A stretch of 45,512 nt of DNA from Flammeovirgaceae bacterium UBA2338. GTDB taxonomy: Bacteria > Bacteroidota > Bacteroidia > Cytophagales > Cyclobacteriaceae. Below the pieces are notes generated by a model, which did no database searches, had not been told where the DNA came from, and worked only from the letters and a program-made list of their open reading frames with translations. The translations under genes and the position numbers were made by a program. The DNA is taken from the NCBI GenBank assembly GCA_002344795.1, contig DDUM01000057.1:1-45512 (forward strand). Reading direction: 5' to 3'. Within the stretch, counting starts at the first letter, position 1; each line of letters begins with the position of its first letter. Shown one piece after another: positions 1 through 6,868 of this stretch.

Positions 1-777
1 ACCATCATAGATTAATGCACCATTTGCACCCAGTGTAATGGCAAACCTTTTGGCCGCCTGTTTCAATTTTTCGCGGGCATCACGGATATTGTCTGTCTCA
101 CTAAACATGAGCGCCTCCTCTTCATTGCAAAAAAGCAGATCAACACTTGCGCCTACTACTTGTTCGAAGTTCTTTGAGAAAAACCGCACCATGTTGGGGT
201 CAGAAAAAGTCAAAGCAGTATTCACTCTATTTTTTTCGGCTATTCTCTTGGTTTCCAATAATGCTTCCATCCCACTGGGGCTCGACACGAGGTAGCCCTC
301 CAGGTATGCATAAGTAGAGCTTATTATGGCTTCCTCATTTATCTGGTCAACGGACATGAACGAACTTATTCCTAAAAAAGTGTTCATCGTGCGGTCGGCA
401 TCTGGAGTTGTCATTACAAGACATCTACCCGAATGACCTTGCGGACAATCTTCATAGCTTAAATTGGTATCCACACCATTGCGTTTCATGTCTTCCAAAA
501 AAAATTTCCCAAGTTGATCCTTGGCCACCAGGCATGAGTAATAGCTTTTCCCACCAAACTGATTGACTCCGATTACCGTATTGGCTGCAGAACCGCCAGC
601 CGACATTCGGCTTTTCTCCATGTCAATGGCTTTCATCAGTTGTTGCTGACGTTTTTCATCCACCAAAGTCATCACCCCTTTCTCCACTTCATTTTTTACA
701 AAAAAATCGTTGTCCACTTCGGTTACAATATCTACCAGGGCATTACCAATGCCGTATACATCATACTTTTTACTCAT
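1..777 (-). CDS. PfkB-family sugar/nucleoside kinase, adenosine-kinase-like (3' end cut by window edge)
   Basis: This is an open frame of 259 codons running off the left edge. It starts at ATG 777 with an N-terminus of MSKKYDVYGIGNALVDIV, typical of adenosine-kinase-like PfkB proteins. The glycine-rich substrate-binding segment SAGGSAANT follows at about residue 60, and a conserved 'FSDPNMVRFF' stretch lies near residue 200. The C-terminal GxGD catalytic motif should lie beyond the window and cannot be checked. PfkB kinases phosphorylate a sugar or nucleoside hydroxyl with ATP in the cytoplasm. The family is clear; adenosine as substrate is an inference from the N-terminal pattern. It lies 73 nt downstream of the phosphodiesterase gene on the same strand. 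Confidence 0.85.
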   Translation of the reverse strand, partial: MSKKYDVYGIGNALVDIVTEVDNDFFVKNEVEKGVMTLVDEKRQQQLMKAIDMEKSRMSAGGSAANTVIGVNQFGGKSYYSCLVAKDQLGKFFLEDMKRNGVDTNLSYEDCPQGHSGRCLVMTTPDADRTMNTFLGISSFMSVDQINEEAIISSTYAYLEGYLVSSPSGMEALLETKRIAEKNRVNTALTFSDPNMVRFFSKNFEQVVGASVDLLFCNEEEALMFSETDNIRDAREKLKQAAKRFAITLGANGALIYDG

Positions 778-850
778 AAAATCATTTTTTATTCAGTATG
801 CAAGATTACTGAATTCGTTCTTTAGAAATAAGAAACAAGGCAGGAGTTTA

Positions 851-1771
851 CTACTTGTTCTTAGGTACAATGTTCAATGTATTTGTATACTGTTTGGCGC
901 GATCAGGGTAGTCCGTGATAAAACCATCTACTCCCATTCCCTTTAATGATAACATTTCCGAAATTTCGTTTACCGTCCAGGGAATGACTTTTATATTTCT
1001 TTCATGCAATTCCATCACCTTTTCCTGATTGATGTTGCGATAATAAGGTGAATAGATATTCGGGTTGAATCCGAGTTCTTCCAGGTGTGCTTTTACAGAT
1101 CTTTTGTTCTCCACCAATGCTGCTAATCTTATGTTGGGATATTTTTCATGCCAGTACCTCAACACACGAAAATCAAACGATTGAATAACAATCCGATCCA
1201 ACGGAAGGTATTCATCCAGTAATTTGTAAACCCTATCCGAAAATTCTGCTGGCGCAGGATGAAACTTTCCATCTCCATCCTCACCTGATTTTATTTCGAT
1301 ATTATAATCCACCTCAAAACGAGTGTAGCTCTTTATATGATCCTCAATCGCCACAATAACATCACTTAGCAATGGCTTGGTCACACTCATTTTCACCTGT
1401 TCCGGGAACTTGCTATTTCCCAATGAGCCACAATCAAATTGTTTGACTTCCTCATAAGTCATTTCATAAATATTGAAATCCCTTTCTTCTCTTTTAGTAT
1501 AAGCATTACCAGATGGGTCAAGGCAAATATCAGATGACATCCACGGCTCGTGGGAAACAATGATTTGACCATCTTTTGTAATTGCTAAATCCATTTCAAC
1601 AGTAGTGACCCCGGAATCAAGTGCCGTAATAAACGCAGGAATTGTATTTTCAGGCATGAGGCCTCTTGCGCCCCTATGGCCTTGGACATCAAAAGTGGGA
1701 AGTTTTTTTTGGGAGAAGGCTATTAAAGGGAACATGGTTGCGAAAATCAGAACAGCTGGCATCAATCTCAT
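851..1771 (-). CDS. Glycerophosphodiester phosphodiesterase, periplasmic
   Basis: The 306-residue protein begins with a signal peptide (MRLMPAVLIF..., cleavage likely after AFSQ near residue 21). The GDPD TIM-barrel follows at once. The catalytic signature HRGARGLMPENT gives His32, Arg33 and Glu41; EMDLAITKDG supplies metal ligands Glu59 and Asp61; SHEP supplies His74. Family enzymes hydrolyse deacylated phospholipids (glycerophosphodiesters) to glycerol-3-phosphate and an alcohol; the signal peptide places this one in the periplasm. The C-terminal VDGFITDYPDRA motif is also typical. A perfect TAnnTTTG promoter element (1776-1783) ends only 4 nt before the ATG, so the message may be leaderless. 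The function is confident, the precise substrate is not. Confidence 0.93.
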   Translation of the reverse strand: MRLMPAVLIFATMFPLIAFSQKKLPTFDVQGHRGARGLMPENTIPAFITALDSGVTTVEMDLAITKDGQIIVSHEPWMSSDICLDPSGNAYTKREERDFNIYEMTYEEVKQFDCGSLGNSKFPEQVKMSVTKPLLSDVIVAIEDHIKSYTRFEVDYNIEIKSGEDGDGKFHPAPAEFSDRVYKLLDEYLPLDRIVIQSFDFRVLRYWHEKYPNIRLAALVENKRSVKAHLEELGFNPNIYSPYYRNINQEKVMELHERNIKVIPWTVNEISEMLSLKGMGVDGFITDYPDRAKQYTNTLNIVPKNK

Positions 1772-1775
1772 GATT

Positions 1776-1783
1776 CAAAGATA
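1776..1783 (-). promoter_or_regulatory. Bacteroidota-type -7 element abutting the phosphodiesterase start
   Basis: On the minus strand this reads TATCTTTG, a perfect TAnnTTTG match, followed by 4 nt and then the ATG at 1771. No well-spaced -33 TTTG is seen; the nearest (1808-1811) is 24 nt upstream, longer than the usual 19. If functional, transcription would start at or next to the start codon. Confidence 0.5.
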
Positions 1784-1808
1784 AAATTAATCTATGAATG
1801 AATTGCTC

Positions 1809-1840
1809 AAAAAAAAGGAGCCCCGATGGTCTCCCTTTTT
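1809..1840 (-). terminator. Rho-independent terminator
   Basis: On the minus strand the hairpin GGAGACC-loop-GGGGCTCC (one internal mismatch) is followed by a run of eight T. It lies downstream of the pirin pair and the decayed gene remnant, and before the phosphodiesterase promoter. It therefore probably ends the pirin transcript. The A-run on the other side could let it work weakly in both directions. Confidence 0.7.
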
Positions 1841-1856
1841 ACTTTTCTAGGAATGA

Positions 1857-2050
1857 TTAGATCTTAATACCAAAACAAATCCCAGTCCTCAAGCCAAATC
1901 CATCAAAAGCTCCTGTATCGAATGTATCACTACCTGATGAATAAGATGGCCCAAGGAAAATATCCAGCACTACTTTTTCTTTAAATACTTCCCATTTTCA
2001 TCTCTTAGGAGTTTTTCGCTATTAAAATTAGCAGTAATATTATCTTGCCC
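1857..2050 (-). pseudogene. Decayed C-terminal remnant of a beta-barrel-like envelope protein
   Basis: Reading leftward, the frame ending in TAA at 1857-1859 gives 46 codons that finish FGLRTGICFGIKI. The alternating pattern and Gly/Ile-rich end look like the last strands of an outer-membrane beta-barrel. Just upstream the reading continues in another frame (ITANFNSEKLLRDENGKY), with the shift near 1985-1990, and an in-frame stop interrupts it close to the pirin stop codon. No start codon or signal peptide remains. It looks like the frameshifted tail of a once longer gene. The family cannot be named from so short a piece. Confidence 0.45.
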
Positions 2051-2072
2051 TTAAGTATCCTTATCCATTCTA

Positions 2073-2942
2073 TTATTCTTCAATCAACACTCCCATCTTG
2101 CCCATCTGATAATCACGCATGGCCTCCATAATTTGAGTTTGTGTATTCATCACAAAAGGCCCATGAGAGACCACTTCTTCATCAAGTGGCACTCCTGTTA
2201 AAAACAAAATACGTGTATCTTCTAATGCCTCCAGTGAAATGGCATCTCCATCATTTTTGAAATGAACCAGGTGCAGTTCCTCTACCTGACCAAATCCATC
2301 AACATTTAACTTACCATCCAATAAATAAATCATTGCATTGTGATCTGTTGGAGTAGGGATTGAAATTTTACCTCCTTTTTTTAATTCAAGCGTAGCAGCA
2401 TTGACAATGGCCTGGGATGGGATTGTGCCTTTCACTCCCAATACCTCTCCCGAAAATATACGAACATTTACTTTTCCATCTTCGCTTGTTTTGGTGGGTG
2501 CCTGCTCTGCACATAACGGATGGTATGCTGGCTGATCCATTTTATGCTTTGCGGGGGTATTGATCCAAAGCTGAATGATTTCCTGCCTGCCTCCAATTTC
2601 ATGAATGTTATCAGGTGGACGTTCACTATGGATAATACCCATTCCCGCATTCATCCATTGCACACCCCCTGCATATACATTGCTGTTATTGCCTCGGCTA
2701 TCACGATGGTGCACGCCACCCTGAAAAACAAAAGTGACGGGAGAAAAACCGCGATGGGGATGTGGTCCAACTCCTGCCTTACCTGGCGCAATTTGAGTTG
2801 GAACTTTTATGTTGGCATGGTGCAACAATAAAAATGGATCTATTTGCTGCACTTGTTGGGTGGGTAGAGGCTGCCTAATGGGCATGCCTCCCATATCGAC
2901 CTGATGTGCATAAAGCAAGCGTGCAACTGATCTGTTTTTCAT
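2073..2942 (-). CDS. Pirin family protein (long form)
   Basis: The 289-residue cupin protein has the pirin metal-binding pattern: GPHPHRGFSPVT (about residues 60-71) followed by HSERPP, which supply the His/Glu ligands of the N-terminal cupin. A Pirin_C domain follows, ending in the 'GPFVMNTQ' segment typical of the family. Pirins bind a non-haem metal; some have quercetin 2,3-dioxygenase activity and others act as redox-sensing cofactors, so the in vivo role here is open. It lies 12 nt downstream of a second, shorter pirin gene and is probably co-transcribed with it. No signal peptide is seen, so it should be cytoplasmic. Confidence 0.92.
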   Translation of the reverse strand: MKNRSVARLLYAHQVDMGGMPIRQPLPTQQVQQIDPFLLLHHANIKVPTQIAPGKAGVGPHPHRGFSPVTFVFQGGVHHRDSRGNNSNVYAGGVQWMNAGMGIIHSERPPDNIHEIGGRQEIIQLWINTPAKHKMDQPAYHPLCAEQAPTKTSEDGKVNVRIFSGEVLGVKGTIPSQAIVNAATLELKKGGKISIPTPTDHNAMIYLLDGKLNVDGFGQVEELHLVHFKNDGDAISLEALEDTRILFLTGVPLDEEVVSHGPFVMNTQTQIMEAMRDYQMGKMGVLIEE

Positions 2943-2954
2943 CTGTCAATCATT

Positions 2955-3665
2955 TTATATCATTGGAACTTCAATTAACAATATTTCAGAATTGGAATCT
3001 GCCGTAATCGAAAACTTATCCGTTTCCCATATTCCAAATCCATCCCTTTTGTTCAATTTTTGATTATTGATGGTGACATCACCCTCTATAACAAATACGT
3101 ATACTCCATTTCCTTTTTGCTTAATGGCATAGTTGGTGCTAAAATCCTTTTCAAAATTGCCAAGGTGTAGCCACGCATCCTGATTAATAGTAACACCAGA
3201 ATCAGTTTCAACAGGACTCACAATCTGCTGAAGTTTGTTTATTCTTTCTGATGGGTCAAAAGTTTTTTGATCATATCGGGGCTCGGTGTCTCTCACTTTC
3301 GGGAAAATCCAGAGTTGAAAAAAGTTTACTTTTTCGCCTTTATTTTTATTGTACTCCGAATGTTGCACGCCAGTTCCAGCGCTCATAATCTGAACATCAT
3401 TCTGTTTAATAACTGTTGTATTTCCCATGCTGTCTTTATGTTCCAAATCACCCGACAAAGGAATTGATATAATCTCCATATTGTCGTGGGGATGTTTGCC
3501 AAAGCCCATGCCTCCATCAACAAAATCATCATTGAGCACCCTGAGCGCGCCAAAATGCATCCTTTCTTCATTATAGTAATTCGCAAAGCTAAATGTGTGG
3601 TGGGTGTCCAACCAGCCATGATTGGCATGACCCCGGGTGTCTGATTTATGCAATACTGTTTTCAT
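2955..3665 (-). CDS. Pirin family protein (short YhhW-like form)
   Basis: The 236-residue protein starts MKTVLHKSDTRGHANHGWL, the usual beginning of the short YhhW-type pirins. It carries the metal-site motifs GKHPHDNMEI (about residues 56-65) and GVQHSEYN (about 99-106), consistent with His, His, His and Glu ligands. YhhW itself shows quercetinase activity in vitro; the natural substrate of this protein is unknown. It is the first gene of the pirin pair. Its promoter at 3714-3744 contains a 17-bp sequence nearly identical to the one in the marR promoter, which suggests control by that MarR regulator. Confidence 0.92.
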   Translation of the reverse strand: MKTVLHKSDTRGHANHGWLDTHHTFSFANYYNEERMHFGALRVLNDDFVDGGMGFGKHPHDNMEIISIPLSGDLEHKDSMGNTTVIKQNDVQIMSAGTGVQHSEYNKNKGEKVNFFQLWIFPKVRDTEPRYDQKTFDPSERINKLQQIVSPVETDSGVTINQDAWLHLGNFEKDFSTNYAIKQKGNGVYVFVIEGDVTINNQKLNKRDGFGIWETDKFSITADSNSEILLIEVPMI

Positions 3666-3713
3666 TTTTTCCTCTGTTTAAAGTTTATACATGTTTAAAC
3701 GTGAATTCCAAAA

Positions 3714-3744
3714 TAAAGATACATACAATTGTTGTCTATACAAT
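3714..3744 (-). promoter_or_regulatory. Pirin promoter with embedded MarR-type operator
   Basis: On the minus strand: ATTG, 19 nt, then TATCTTTA (7 of 8 to TAnnTTTG). The plus-strand 17-mer ATTGTTGTCTATACAAT (3728-3744), with inverted TTGT-N4-ACAA half-sites, fills the -33 to -7 spacer. It matches the sequence in the marR promoter at 15 of 17 positions and in the same relative place, so a repressor bound here should block RNA polymerase. Confidence 0.65.
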
Positions 3745-3771
3745 AATAATCACAGGAATTTTCATACCAAG

Positions 3772-3813
3772 TCTACAAACATGAAACATATTAATTATAT
3801 TCACGTTTGTAGA
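3772..3813. promoter_or_regulatory. Inverted repeat upstream of padR (possible operator)
   Basis: TCTACAAAC (3772-3780) and GTTTGTAGA (3805-3813) form a perfect 9-bp inverted repeat with a 24-nt spacer, ending 19 nt before the padR start. PadR proteins often bind inverted repeats in their own promoter. No good TAnnTTTG element could be placed here. Confidence 0.4.
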
Positions 3814-3832
3814 ACTAATCTTATTAACACCC

Positions 3833-4171
3833 ATGAAAGGAACCTATTTAGGAGAATTAGAAGAACTCATATTGCTAACCGTAGGTGTATTGTACGAAAA
3901 CGCCTATGGAGTGGCCATTAAAGATGAAATTGAAAAACAGGTAGGAAGAAAGTTAAACATCAGCGCTGTCCATGCTGTGCTCAAGAGGTTGGAGGATAAA
4001 GCATTGATCAATTCCTCGATGGGTGGAGCCACCTCCGAGAGGGGAGGAAGAAGAAAACGACTTTTTACACTTACCACATTGGGTAAAAAAGCATTGGAGC
4101 AGGCCAATGAGGTTCGCTCTCAGCTCTATAATCAAATTCCGAAAGTGGCGCTTCAATTCAATACCTACTGA
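3833..4171 (+). CDS. PadR family transcriptional regulator
   Basis: The 112-residue protein is almost only a winged-helix PadR domain. It begins MKGTYLGELEELILLTVG. The recognition region is near ISAVHAVLKRLEDKALI, and the wing contains ERGGRRKRLFTLT, where GGR-R-F/Y-L is a PadR hallmark. Its stop codon overlaps the start of the following permease by one base (TGATG), so the two are translationally linked. This pairing of a short PadR with a large FtsX-type permease is common in Bacteroidota; the regulator presumably controls the permease. The inducing signal is unknown. Confidence 0.92.
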   Translation: MKGTYLGELEELILLTVGVLYENAYGVAIKDEIEKQVGRKLNISAVHAVLKRLEDKALINSSMGGATSERGGRRKRLFTLTTLGKKALEQANEVRSQLYNQIPKVALQFNTY

Positions 4172-6759
4172 TGATGAGTTCACCTCCGAAATGGGCTGAT
4201 CGTTTTTTAGAGTGGTATTGTAACCCCGACTTGCTAGAGGAAGTCCAAGGGGATGCACACGAACTTTATCAAAGTCGGCTGCAAAAAGAAGGTAAGGCAA
4301 GCGCGAATAGAAAATTCATTTGGGATGTCTTTCGGTTTTTTCGCTGGTCCAATATTAAGAGAAGAAAAAAAAGTTATCCATCAAAATCGTTCATCATGTT
4401 CAAAAGTTATCTCATTGTTGGATTCAGAAATGCGTTGCGTCACCGCCTGAACAGCACCATCAATATTGTAGGCTTATCCATTGCGCTGGGCATGGCAATC
4501 ACCGCATTTATTTTTATCGACAACCAAACCCATGCTGATTTCTTCCATGAAAAAATGGACAGGATCTATCAGGTTACCAACAGGATTGAAACAGACGGCC
4601 GGCTCGACAACTGGAGCGACAGCCCCATGCTCCTGGGGCCCTCCCTATCCAAAGATCAGGCTTCGGTTGAGGCTACCACAAGAATAGAATACAATAACGG
4701 AGCCTTGCGCTACAACGAAACTGTATTCAGCGAATGGATTTGGTTTGTCGATCCGGAGTTCATGGACATTTTTAGTTTTCCTGTCCTTAGCGGAAATGCA
4801 AAATCTTTGGAAAATAAAACTGAAATCATTTTGGTGAAAGAAGTGGCTGAAAAATATTTTGGAAAGACAAATCCAATTGGCCAAAGTGTATCCATCAAGT
4901 TTGACAATGACCACAAGATTGAATTTACGGTAGGCGCTGTAATAGAACGACCAGATGGATCAAGTCTCTATCCTTCAGTGCTTATTTCCATGGCCATATT
5001 CGAAGACTTGAAACCGAGGAAAGCCAATGACTGGGCCTATCAAACGGATGGCACCTTTGTGCTGCTAAAACCGTCACATTCACCTTCCGAACTCTTTGAG
5101 GCGATGGAAGGGTATAAAAAAATTCAAAATGCTGCTTCTCCACAATGGTTGATAAAGGATTTTCAATTTTATCCATTAAAGGGATTGAACCTAGAAAGTG
5201 CCGACATTATTAGTTCTGTTTCTAATGGAGCCAATCCTGCCGGCCTGATTTCCCTTGGTGTAATTGCCGGCTTACTCCTGTTGCTGGCTTCTTTCAATTA
5301 TATGAATGTGTCTGTTGCCACGGTAGCGACCCGACTAAAAGAAATAGGAATCCGAAAAGTGATTGGTGGGCAGAAAAAGGAAATCATTCAACAATTTCTA
5401 CTTGAGAATTTTCTTCTTTGTGCGGCATCCCTGGTTATAGGCTGTTTGCTGGCATATATTTTCTTTTTGCCTGGTTTTAATTCACTTTATCCAGTGAATA
5501 TTCCTTTTGCGTTTTCTTCAGGAAATGCAGTTTTTTTCTTTTTTGGTAGTCTGTTGCTTTTCATTGGTTTGGTGTCAGGAGGTTACCCGGCTTTTTATAT
5601 CGCATCGTTTACGCCTATTAACATCATGCGTGGACGGGAAAAATTCGGACAACGAAGTTTATTCAGCAGAATTCTACTTACGCTTCAATTTGTATTAGCG
5701 TTCATGACTATTGTTGGTGCATTTGTATTCATCGATAACAGTCTATATTTAAAAAATAAGGACTGGGGATATAATCATTCGCAAATTTTATCTGTTCCTG
5801 TAGGAGATAAAGCCAACTATCTGGCGCTTAGAGATAAATTAGCTGATAATCCTAACATTGCAATGATGGCGGGGTCATCCAATCACATCGGTTATTCCAA
5901 TACACGAGCCACATTTGTCTTTCATGAACAGCGATTTGAAACCGTGGATTTTCGCGTTGGGTTCAACTATTTGGAAACGATGAATATTCGCCTTAAAGAA
6001 GGTCGGTTTTTTGATCGCAACATTCAATCTGATAAAATTGAATCTGTCATTATCAATGAAACATTCGCTGATAAATTAGGATGGGACAATCCGGTTAGCG
6101 AGTACTTCGAATTTGACAGTTTAAGGAGATACGTAATTGGCGTAGTGAAAGATTTTCACTACGAGGGCTTCTATAATAATTTAGACCCAGTTTTGTTTAG
6201 GATAGTTCCCGAAGATGATATCCACTACCTCACCGTACAAGTTAAGGGCGGTCACCTCAATGAAACTCAGGATCAAATTAAGTCTGCGTGGTCTGGCATT
6301 GCACCGGATGATCCTTATGAAGGTTTTCTTCAAGACGAGGTTTTTGAGAATTTTAATAATGATAATAACGCCAACGTTAAATTGTTGGGCTTTATCAGTG
6401 GGGTTACTGTAATTCTTGCCAGTCTTGGGTTATTTGGCCTGGTGTCATTTAACATTACCCGAAGGATGAAAGAATTTAGTATTCGAAAAGTCTTTGGTGC
6501 GCTGATGCCGCATATTTTCAAATTGATGAGTCGGGATTATGTATGGATACTCATGGCCGCCTTCTTGATTGGCGCCCCTGCAGGATTCTTCGTAACCAAT
6601 ATACTTATTCAAAATATCTATCCGGATCCCCAGCCCGCCACACCAGTGCCCTTCATAATAGCCGTAAGTGTGATGCTCGCTGTTGTTATTCTCACGGTTA
6701 CCAGCCAAATGAGGCGCATCATAAGAAATAATCCTGCTCAAACCTTGAGAAATGAGTAA
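4171..6759 (+). CDS. ABC transporter permease with N-terminal prefix domain (MacB/FtsX type)
   Basis: The 862-residue membrane protein has three parts. Residues 1 to about 75 form a soluble 'permease prefix' containing PKWADRFLEWYCNPDLLEEVQGD. Then come two repeats, each a transmembrane helix, a MacB-like periplasmic core and an FtsX domain with three helices. Both FtsX repeats contain the coupling segment: EIGIRKVIGG near residue 391 and EFSIRKVFGA near residue 769. Family members act with a separate ATPase in peptide, lipoprotein or drug efflux. No ATP-binding protein gene is nearby, so the partner is encoded elsewhere. The gene starts on the last base of padR. The family is certain, the substrate unknown. 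Confidence 0.92.
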   Translation: MMSSPPKWADRFLEWYCNPDLLEEVQGDAHELYQSRLQKEGKASANRKFIWDVFRFFRWSNIKRRKKSYPSKSFIMFKSYLIVGFRNALRHRLNSTINIVGLSIALGMAITAFIFIDNQTHADFFHEKMDRIYQVTNRIETDGRLDNWSDSPMLLGPSLSKDQASVEATTRIEYNNGALRYNETVFSEWIWFVDPEFMDIFSFPVLSGNAKSLENKTEIILVKEVAEKYFGKTNPIGQSVSIKFDNDHKIEFTVGAVIERPDGSSLYPSVLISMAIFEDLKPRKANDWAYQTDGTFVLLKPSHSPSELFEAMEGYKKIQNAASPQWLIKDFQFYPLKGLNLESADIISSVSNGANPAGLISLGVIAGLLLLLASFNYMNVSVATVATRLKEIGIRKVIGGQKKEIIQQFLLENFLLCAASLVIGCLLAYIFFLPGFNSLYPVNIPFAFSSGNAVFFFFGSLLLFIGLVSGGYPAFYIASFTPINIMRGREKFGQRSLFSRILLTLQFVLAFMTIVGAFVFIDNSLYLKNKDWGYNHSQILSVPVGDKANYLALRDKLADNPNIAMMAGSSNHIGYSNTRATFVFHEQRFETVDFRVGFNYLETMNIRLKEGRFFDRNIQSDKIESVIINETFADKLGWDNPVSEYFEFDSLRRYVIGVVKDFHYEGFYNNLDPVLFRIVPEDDIHYLTVQVKGGHLNETQDQIKSAWSGIAPDDPYEGFLQDEVFENFNNDNNANVKLLGFISGVTVILASLGLFGLVSFNITRRMKEFSIRKVFGALMPHIFKLMSRDYVWILMAAFLIGAPAGFFVTNILIQNIYPDPQPATPVPFIIAVSVMLAVVILTVTSQMRRIIRNNPAQTLRNE

Positions 6760-6868
6760 ATGCAGTCTTTAATGGATTCTGGAATTACAAGCATTTGCAA
6801 ATCTGGAATTGAATGATACTCAACCATAAGTATTAGTTGGATGAGTGTTTCTGATCCGTGTTCTTCCC

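Noticed and set aside
2520..2831. 103-codon plus-strand frame inside the pirin gene
   Set aside because: It is an antisense shadow of a gene with clear pirin motifs and has no recognisable domain.
3690..3703. Near-palindrome CATGTTTAAACGTG in the pirin leader
   Set aside because: It is imperfect and downstream of the -7 element; the better-supported operator is at 3728-3744.
6778..6812. Repeated TCTGGAATT after the permease gene
   Set aside because: It is a short direct repeat without hairpin or T-run; chance is sufficient to explain it.
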